Part shown: positions 14,765-19,259 of the stretch, piece after piece
Position numbering within the stretch: position 1 is the first letter of the stretch
Layout: each line of letters begins with the position of its first letter
Assembly: GCA_030145015.1 (NCBI GenBank)
Contig: JAQYWI010000104.1
Coordinates: 1 to 19,259, forward strand
Length of the DNA: 19,259 nucleotides
DNA from: Desulfobacterales bacterium
Lineage (GTDB): Bacteria; Desulfobacterota; Desulfobacteria; Desulfobacterales; JAHEIW01
Direction: 5' to 3'
Made by a program: the position numbers and the translations under genes
The notes under the pieces: model-generated
What the model was told of the DNA's origin: nothing
Database searches by the model: none
The model's input: the letters and a program-made list of their open reading frames with translations, nothing else

Positions 14765-16688
14765 ATTTTATTTCAAAACTATATTTGCTGCTACCTCCGT
14801 AAACCTTTAAAAAGTATGGCGGCCGCACATCCCTTGGGATTTCGAATGTCTTGGTAATCCCCGGCGTCAACTCGGCAGTATACAACACTTTCCTGCGAGC
14901 GACATTGCCTATGGACAGCTGTAGAGGTTCTCCATCCTTATTCGAAGTAAATTGAATTGATTTTCCCTCCGGCGGCGAAAACGTGAACCAGTCTTCTTTA
15001 TCGAAGTCGCCCAGTTCTCCGCTAATCAAACGCCCTTGTTTAATCTTAAGGGCTTCGGTTATTTTATCCCCTGCGTCGGTTCCGGAGTCGCCATCGTTTT
15101 GGCTTTCCATTATAACCTCAAATTCATACGGGCCGCTACCATAGTTTGCTTCTAAAAAGTAAATTCCCCCGGTCGTGTTGTTGATCATCATACGCGTTGA
15201 TTCCGTAGTCCCGGACGGTACGACTTCGGAGTGCCAGACCTCAATGCCATCAACATTGCGGAAGGAAAATTTCATCGGCTCTCCATCCTCGTAATTGGTG
15301 AAAGCCATTTTTAAAATACTGCCGGGAGGGATGTCAAACCGATACCAGTCGTTTTCATCGTAGCCCCCCAATTCTCCGGAATAGGAGCGACCCGGCATGA
15401 TTTTAAGGGCCTCGGCCATTTTGTCTCCGGCGTCGGTTCCGGAAGCCGCATCGTTTTGTCCTTCAATGAAAATCTCGAATCCGTATTGGCCACTTCCATA
15501 ATAAGCCTCCAGGTAATAGGTTCCGCCAGATGAATTGTTCATCATCACCTGCTTAAGTTTTGTCTCTCCTGGAGGGATCACACCTGAATACCAAACTTCA
15601 CTGCGCTCAAAGCTTCTCAGTGAAAATTTCATTGCTTCGCTGCTTTTCTTAGGGGTGAATGAAAGCTTTAAAATATAACCGGGAGGAATATCAAACCGAT
15701 ACCAGTCTTCTTCATCAATCCCGCCCATTTCACCTAAAAAGGAGCCGCCCGGTTTAATGGCAAGCGCTTTGGTAATCCGATCGCCGGCATCGATCCCGGA
15801 TCCGGCATCATTTTGGGTCTCGATAAAAAGATCCAGCTTGTATGGGCCGGTTCCGGAATAGACAACCGCATAATAGATCCCACCGGACATGTTGTTCATC
15901 AGCATGCGCGTTGATTTATTCGCGCCGGGGCTTGTCTCACCGGAATTCCACAACTCGTTGCCCTCAAAATTTCGCAGGTCGATTTTCAAATTCTGGCTTT
16001 TATCCCCGGCAGCAAAATTCAGGCTCAGAATATTGCCGGGATTCAGCTCAAAGCGGAAATAATCCTGCTGATCATCTGCGGACAAGGTTCCGTTCAGAAT
16101 GCCAAAGGAAATCTCCATGCCCTGGTTATAGGAATCATTTGGTTCTTTTTCTGTAGTTACAGATTTTTGAGCGATCTCAACCGGCTCTTTGTATTCTTTG
16201 GATGAATGATCCATTAACGATTTCATCTGCACCTGGAAATGATTTGAAATGGTACCCAGATCTTTGACTGTGCCTTCAATATGATTGAGCCTCAAATTTA
16301 CCAGATCATAGCGTTCCTGCTGCTTGGCGGCTTGAGCTGCAGCAACAAGATGGGCCAGGCGGTCAATGCTGCTCTCATACTGGTTAAAATCGTCCTGGCA
16401 GTTTAAAAATTTCTCGAAAGCGATCTTTTCATCGTGAAATAAAATGCAGCAGGTTTTTAGATCTGCCGCAATTTGATCTGATTGATCTGATAGTTTTTGA
16501 ATTTGCCCCCTGCCCAAAATGGCACCGCCTTTATCTTTTAAGATATTGATCTTTTCCTCAAGACTCACGGTGGTCTGCTCAAAAATGCTGGCGCAGGGGC
16601 TGTTTTGTATCATCAAATTTGAATAAATGAGATATCCGAATCCGATAAAAACCAGTATAGCTGCCGAAATGATGATTAACTTTTTCAT
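14763..16688 (-). CDS. Membrane-anchored protein with four tandem PPC-like domains
   Basis: The product has 641 residues from ATG 16688, chosen over 16736 because GGGG precedes it and MKKLIIIS begins a typical signal anchor (hydrophobic residues 3-25). Residues 30-160 are helical and coiled-coil-like with scattered Cys (CASIF, TCC, NCQDD). From about 181 there are four repeats of 110-120 residues, starting near 181, 291, 411 and 532, each with NDxxSGxDAGD, a GELGG-DxxDWYRFDIPPG core and a SGGxYYLEAYYGSGxYxFEI strand. This matches bacterial pre-peptidase C-terminal (PPC) beta-sandwich domains, normally found singly or in pairs behind secreted proteases. No protease domain is present. It is probably periplasmic or surface-exposed and involved in binding; the ligand is unknown. 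It faces the ATP-grasp gene across a shared terminator. Confidence 0.8.
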   Translation of the reverse strand: MKKLIIISAAILVFIGFGYLIYSNLMIQNSPCASIFEQTTVSLEEKINILKDKGGAILGRGQIQKLSDQSDQIAADLKTCCILFHDEKIAFEKFLNCQDDFNQYESSIDRLAHLVAAAQAAKQQERYDLVNLRLNHIEGTVKDLGTISNHFQVQMKSLMDHSSKEYKEPVEIAQKSVTTEKEPNDSYNQGMEISFGILNGTLSADDQQDYFRFELNPGNILSLNFAAGDKSQNLKIDLRNFEGNELWNSGETSPGANKSTRMLMNNMSGGIYYAVVYSGTGPYKLDLFIETQNDAGSGIDAGDRITKALAIKPGGSFLGEMGGIDEEDWYRFDIPPGYILKLSFTPKKSSEAMKFSLRSFERSEVWYSGVIPPGETKLKQVMMNNSSGGTYYLEAYYGSGQYGFEIFIEGQNDAASGTDAGDKMAEALKIMPGRSYSGELGGYDENDWYRFDIPPGSILKMAFTNYEDGEPMKFSFRNVDGIEVWHSEVVPSGTTESTRMMINNTTGGIYFLEANYGSGPYEFEVIMESQNDGDSGTDAGDKITEALKIKQGRLISGELGDFDKEDWFTFSPPEGKSIQFTSNKDGEPLQLSIGNVARRKVLYTAELTPGITKTFEIPRDVRPPYFLKVYGGSSKYSFEIK

Positions 16689-16762
16689 TCTTTTTCCCCG
16701 GAATTCGTTCGCAATCTGTTTCCTGAAGTCAATCAATTTGGAATATAACCTTACCTAAGAAT

Positions 16763-16770
16763 AGTATAAC
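16763..16770 (-). promoter_or_regulatory. Extended -10 promoter for the PPC-repeat gene
   Basis: The minus strand reads TG-T-TATACT, an extended -10, about 75 bases upstream of the ATG. There is no good -35 at the normal spacing (TTGAGA lies 20 bases away). Confidence 0.35.
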
Positions 16771-16800
16771 ATAGCTTTAAAAATTTTGTCTCAAGAAAAA

Positions 16801-17030
16801 AATGGTCAATTGGTCGATTCGTTAATTCGTTAAATAGTTCAGGGGTCGGGGGGGACTGAATGGCAAGCTTGTTATTCCCGTGAAGCCGGTTGTGCCACAA
16901 TTCCTTTTGGTCATTGCGAGCTCCCGCAGGGAGCGTGGCAATCTTTATGGGGCAGGCTTTGCGCGGGCATTACGCTGAGACTCTCCGACCCTTCAACGAA
17001 TTGGCTATTCAACTATTTGACCCATTAACC
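16801..17030. repeat. Intergenic repeat block C (within gap 16689-17053)
   Basis: The left side has word repeats GTTAATTCGTTAAATAGTT (near 16820-16839) and the right side has their complements, AACGAATTGGC and CAACTATTTGACCCATTAAC (near 16996-17028), so the edges can pair imperfectly. The middle contains the palindromic element at 16910-16944. No gene is visible. Confidence 0.6.
16910..16944. repeat. REP-like palindromic element
   Basis: The sequence GTCATTGCGAG ... GGCAATCT encloses GCTCCC-GCA-GGGAGC, with outer ATTGC/GCAAT pairing. It resembles the TCATTGCGAG...GCAATCT family of short palindromes scattered in many bacterial genomes. Confidence 0.6.
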
Positions 17031-17053
17031 ATAAAAGAGCCGGAGGCTTGAAG

Positions 17054-17368
17054 TTAACCGCCCTGCTTTTTAAGGGCAAGCTTTCGCAAATGAACCGACA
17101 AACGACGCAGGTTCTCAGGTGCGCCCAGCTCGTTGAAAGACAATGTTTTCTTCTTCCCGGTTTTTGAAAGAGTCAGCCGGCAGACAAAATCGTCCGGGAC
17201 AGGTCGGGATTTTTTTGATAATTGCTTGGGAGTCAGGTCAAAAATATTTGCGGCTTCAATCAGGCCCAATAAAACTTTGGCATCTGCAGTCGGCAACGCA
17301 TCGGTTTCGCCCTGATAGTTAAGGCGCAGACCCCCGTATCCACCTGAACACTGATAATCAATACGCAT
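17054..17368 (-). CDS. Emfourin-like inhibitor of protealysin-type protease
   Basis: The product has 104 residues, the usual size of emfourin. Family features are the MRIDYQCSGGYGGLRL start (a beta hairpin with the SGG-x-G-G pattern), DALPTADAKVLLGLIEAANIFDL, and a PDDFVCRLTLS strand ahead of the C-terminal helix (APENLRRLSVHLRKL). Emfourin is a cytoplasmic protein that inhibits the M4 metalloprotease protealysin in Serratia and is encoded next to it. The same arrangement appears here: the protease gene lies upstream on the same strand, 190 bp away. GGGGGAG lies 4 bases before the ATG. It has no signal peptide. Assignment rests on both sequence pattern and position. Confidence 0.8.
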   Translation of the reverse strand: MRIDYQCSGGYGGLRLNYQGETDALPTADAKVLLGLIEAANIFDLTPKQLSKKSRPVPDDFVCRLTLSKTGKKKTLSFNELGAPENLRRLSVHLRKLALKKQGG

Positions 17369-17397
17369 GGCACTCCCCCTTCAGTTCTTATAGGCAT

Positions 17398-17561
17398 CAG
17401 GCGTCGGGCGTCAGGCTTCTGGCCGCTGGTCGCTGGCTGCTGGCTGCTGGCTGCTCGAATCCCGTAACACGCAACGCGCAACTCGAAACTCGCAACCCTG
17501 AACCCTTGAACCCTGAACCTTTGAACGCTGAACGTTGAACCTTGAACCTAATATAGGTTCA
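17398..17561. repeat. Intergenic tandem heptamer-type repeat block D
   Basis: Between the emfourin and protease genes, GGCTGCT is repeated about three times near 17430-17455, followed by CGCAAC/CTCGAAA-type words and then a run of CTGAACC/TTGAACC units at about 17496-17550. It ends in a hairpin, TGAACCTA-ATA-TAGGTTCA (17543-17561), whose last three bases are the protease stop codon. Spacing is mostly 7 or 8 bases. Confidence 0.8.
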
Positions 17562-18596
17562 GGTGACATGCGGCAGCCCCACTTCTCTGAATGCCGCCCT
17601 TACGCGCTGGGTTGAACCGACGGGCACCTGTTTCTGTTTGGTAAGATTTCGTGCCGACTCCACGATAACCGCCACGGCATCATTAAATTTGGCAGTAGAC
17701 CACAGTTTCTGAAGCGCATCATACCATATGAGCGTGGCTTTGTCGGTCCCGATTTCCATGGATACCAGATAGAAGGCCCGGTTTGGAATTCCGCTGTTGA
17801 TATGAACCCCTTGATTGTCGTCACTGCCCGCATAGTAATCGTTCATGTGAGCCGGCTGGGGGTCTTTTCCAAGAAGTTTGTTATCATAGGCCATGCCCGG
17901 CGCCTGCATGGAGCGCAGCGATTCTCCGTACAGCGTCGGTCCCATGATTTCGTTTCCAACCAGCCAGTCCGCCTGGCCGGCATCCTGTTTTAAAACGTAC
18001 TGGGTGATGGCGCTGCCAAAAACATCTGAAAAATGCTCGTTTAACGCTCCCGATTGGCTGAAATACTCGAGATCGGCCGTAAACTGAGTTACCCCGTGAG
18101 CCAGTTCATGGGCGACAACATCCAGCGACTCCGTAAAACTGACAAAAATTTCACCGTCGCCGTCACCAAAGGTCATTTCATCGCCGTCCCAAAACGCATT
18201 CATATAATCTTCGCCGAAATGAACATTGAGGATTAAGTCCATTCCACTGTTATCAATGGAATTGCGCTTGAGCACCTTGTTAAAATAATCGCGTACATTG
18301 CCGGCATACTTGTAAACCAGATCGACGTCTTTATCACCGGTTGCCGGTTTACCCTCACCTCTGGCCAGCTTCACGCGCTGCTCCCACGTATTTTGGCAGT
18401 CATAGACCTTGCGTTTGGGCTTAGCCTTTGTCTTGGCACCCATGAAGGTCTTCATATCGATCTCTTTGTCGGCCCGTTTTTTGCGGCTGATTTTACTTTG
18501 CTGGATGCTCAGCCTGGCCTCACTGACGCCGACCTTCGCCAGATTTTCCAGAACCTGCGGCGGAACGAACATGCAATTGCATTTATGATGCGCCAT
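17559..18596 (-). CDS. Protealysin-like M4 family zinc metalloprotease
   Basis: The product has 345 residues. The start is ATG 18596, five bases after GGAGG; the upstream ATG at 18614 would place that ribosome site inside the gene. Residues 1-50 are a short propeptide with the protealysin-type MFVPPQVLENLAKVG motif; there is no signal peptide. The catalytic domain has HELAH at 163-167 (two zinc His and the general-base Glu), NEHFSDVFG supplying the third zinc ligand near 187, and GVHINSGIPNRAF with the transition-state His near 265. Spacing of 24 between the first zinc His and the third ligand matches thermolysin. It cleaves peptide bonds before hydrophobic residues in the family. The emfourin gene follows on the same strand, so a protease-inhibitor operon is likely. 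A promoter lies at 18643-18670. Confidence 0.95.
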   Translation of the reverse strand: MAHHKCNCMFVPPQVLENLAKVGVSEARLSIQQSKISRKKRADKEIDMKTFMGAKTKAKPKRKVYDCQNTWEQRVKLARGEGKPATGDKDVDLVYKYAGNVRDYFNKVLKRNSIDNSGMDLILNVHFGEDYMNAFWDGDEMTFGDGDGEIFVSFTESLDVVAHELAHGVTQFTADLEYFSQSGALNEHFSDVFGSAITQYVLKQDAGQADWLVGNEIMGPTLYGESLRSMQAPGMAYDNKLLGKDPQPAHMNDYYAGSDDNQGVHINSGIPNRAFYLVSMEIGTDKATLIWYDALQKLWSTAKFNDAVAVIVESARNLTKQKQVPVGSTQRVRAAFREVGLPHVT

Positions 18597-18642
18597 ATCT
18601 TCCTCCTTTCTCAACCATCTTCTTCCAATGCAAGTTGATTTG

Positions 18643-18670
18643 ATATTAAAGCAAAGCGCAGTTTTGTCAA
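18643..18670 (-). promoter_or_regulatory. Sigma70-type promoter for the M4 protease gene
   Basis: On the minus strand a perfect TTGACA (18670-18665) is followed by a 16-base spacer and TAATAT (18648-18643), about 47 bases before the ATG at 18596. Confidence 0.6.
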
Positions 18671-18704
18671 TAGAACCCGGAGAAGATTAAAGAATGTGAT
18701 AAAA

Positions 18705-18728
18705 AAATCCCGCCGAAAGGCGGGATTT
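18705..18728 (-). terminator. Rho-independent terminator of the TPR gene
   Basis: A perfect 10-bp stem (18705-18714 with 18719-18728) has a 4-base loop and is followed on the minus strand by T7 and more T-rich sequence. It lies 32 bases after the TPR stop and isolates that gene from the protease promoter. Confidence 0.92.
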
Positions 18729-18759
18729 GCGAACGTGGCATTAGCGGACTCATTTGATT

Positions 18760-19257
18760 TTAATTTTTAGCCTGGCCGATATAATCCAAATAATCCAGTG
18801 CATCTTCATCTTCGAGGTCGGCGGCTTTTTTAAAATCCTGCATGGCTTTGGTTTTATCACCCGATAAAAGATAAACTCTGCCTCTGCCATAGTAATACAT
18901 GCCATTTTGAGGCTCCATCTTAAGGGCCCTGTTAATTTGAGCAATTGCCTTTTGATACTCACCCAGTTGTCCAAATGAAACGCCCTGTGAAAAATATGCC
19001 CCGCTGAAATTCGGATCCAGTGCAATGGCTTTTTGAAAATATTGAATGGCGGCCTTATTGTTGCCATAGGTGGAAACAAGGGCTCCCTTGTTAAACCAAT
19101 AACTCGCGTCTTTTTTTACCGGTTTTGACGGCTGTTTTGTCGTCTGGTTTTTGGCGGGGGCTTTTGTTTGGGCCATTAAGGCACCCGAAAAACCAAAAAC
19201 GAGTACTACTGCAAGAAAACAACTTAGAAAATTTAAGACCACTGGTTTTGATTTCAT
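18760..19257 (-). CDS. Secreted TPR-repeat protein
   Basis: The product has 165 residues from the ATG at 19257, two bases from the window edge, so the ribosome site is unseen and an upstream start cannot be excluded. Residues 1-29 are a signal peptide (hydrophobic FLAVVLVFGFSGALMA, with ALMA-QT as a likely cleavage site). A Lys/Pro/Gln linker follows (about 30-50). Three tetratricopeptide repeats occupy about 52-155: ASYWFNKGALVSTYGNNKAAI, FSGAYFSQGVSFGQLGEYQKA and GMYYYGRGRVYLLSGDKTKA. It is probably a periplasmic or outer-membrane-associated scaffold; partners are unknown. Transcription ends at the terminator 18705-18728. Confidence 0.88.
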   Translation of the reverse strand: MKSKPVVLNFLSCFLAVVLVFGFSGALMAQTKAPAKNQTTKQPSKPVKKDASYWFNKGALVSTYGNNKAAIQYFQKAIALDPNFSGAYFSQGVSFGQLGEYQKAIAQINRALKMEPQNGMYYYGRGRVYLLSGDKTKAMQDFKKAADLEDEDALDYLDYIGQAKN

Positions 19258-19259
19258 TA

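Overview
The window looks like chromosome of a Desulfobacterota (delta-proteobacterial, Desulfobacteraceae-like) bacterium. This rests on protein families (MJ0042/DUF3426 zinc-ribbon protein, receiver plus PEP-synthase-type ATP-grasp fusion, protealysin-like M4 protease with emfourin), on moderate GC outside the left end, and on intergenic stretches packed with short heptamer-type repeats. The genus cannot be read from the sequence.

Left end, 1 to about 4110: accessory DNA that looks like one end of an integrative element sitting at the 3' end of a CAT-anticodon tRNA (4117-4193, minus). Reading away from the tRNA on the minus strand are a tyrosine integrase broken by one extra base (2306-4007), a DUF91/NucS-like PD-(D/E)XK nuclease (1043-2119), and a gene running off the window (1-758). 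That last gene has an unrecognised N-terminal domain of about 210 residues followed by the start of a TIR domain. A nuclease next to a TIR protein on a tRNA-linked element is what an anti-phage defence cargo would look like. The far att site and any further cargo lie outside the window.

Middle, 4194-14731: housekeeping chromosome. A 522-bp gene-free stretch holds a strong candidate structured RNA or palindromic element (4262-4408). Next come the DUF3426 protein with a huge acidic repeat domain, a CbpA-type DnaJ co-chaperone, and mnmG (tRNA U34 modification) divergent from a TIGR01212 radical SAM gene of the YhcC/YtqA(MnmL) family, which may belong to the same tRNA pathway. A 986-residue protein with two receiver-like modules and a PEP-synthase-type ATP-grasp domain follows.

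Right end, 14763-19259, all on the minus strand: a membrane-anchored protein with four tandem PPC-like domains, an emfourin-like inhibitor paired with a protealysin-like M4 metalloprotease, and a secreted TPR protein at the window edge. The 14731/14763 convergent pair shares a bidirectional terminator that overlaps both stop codons. Four intergenic regions (8268-8494, 11476-11676, 16801-17030, 17398-17561) carry similar repeat-rich, often hairpin-forming DNA; a REP-like palindrome lies inside the third.
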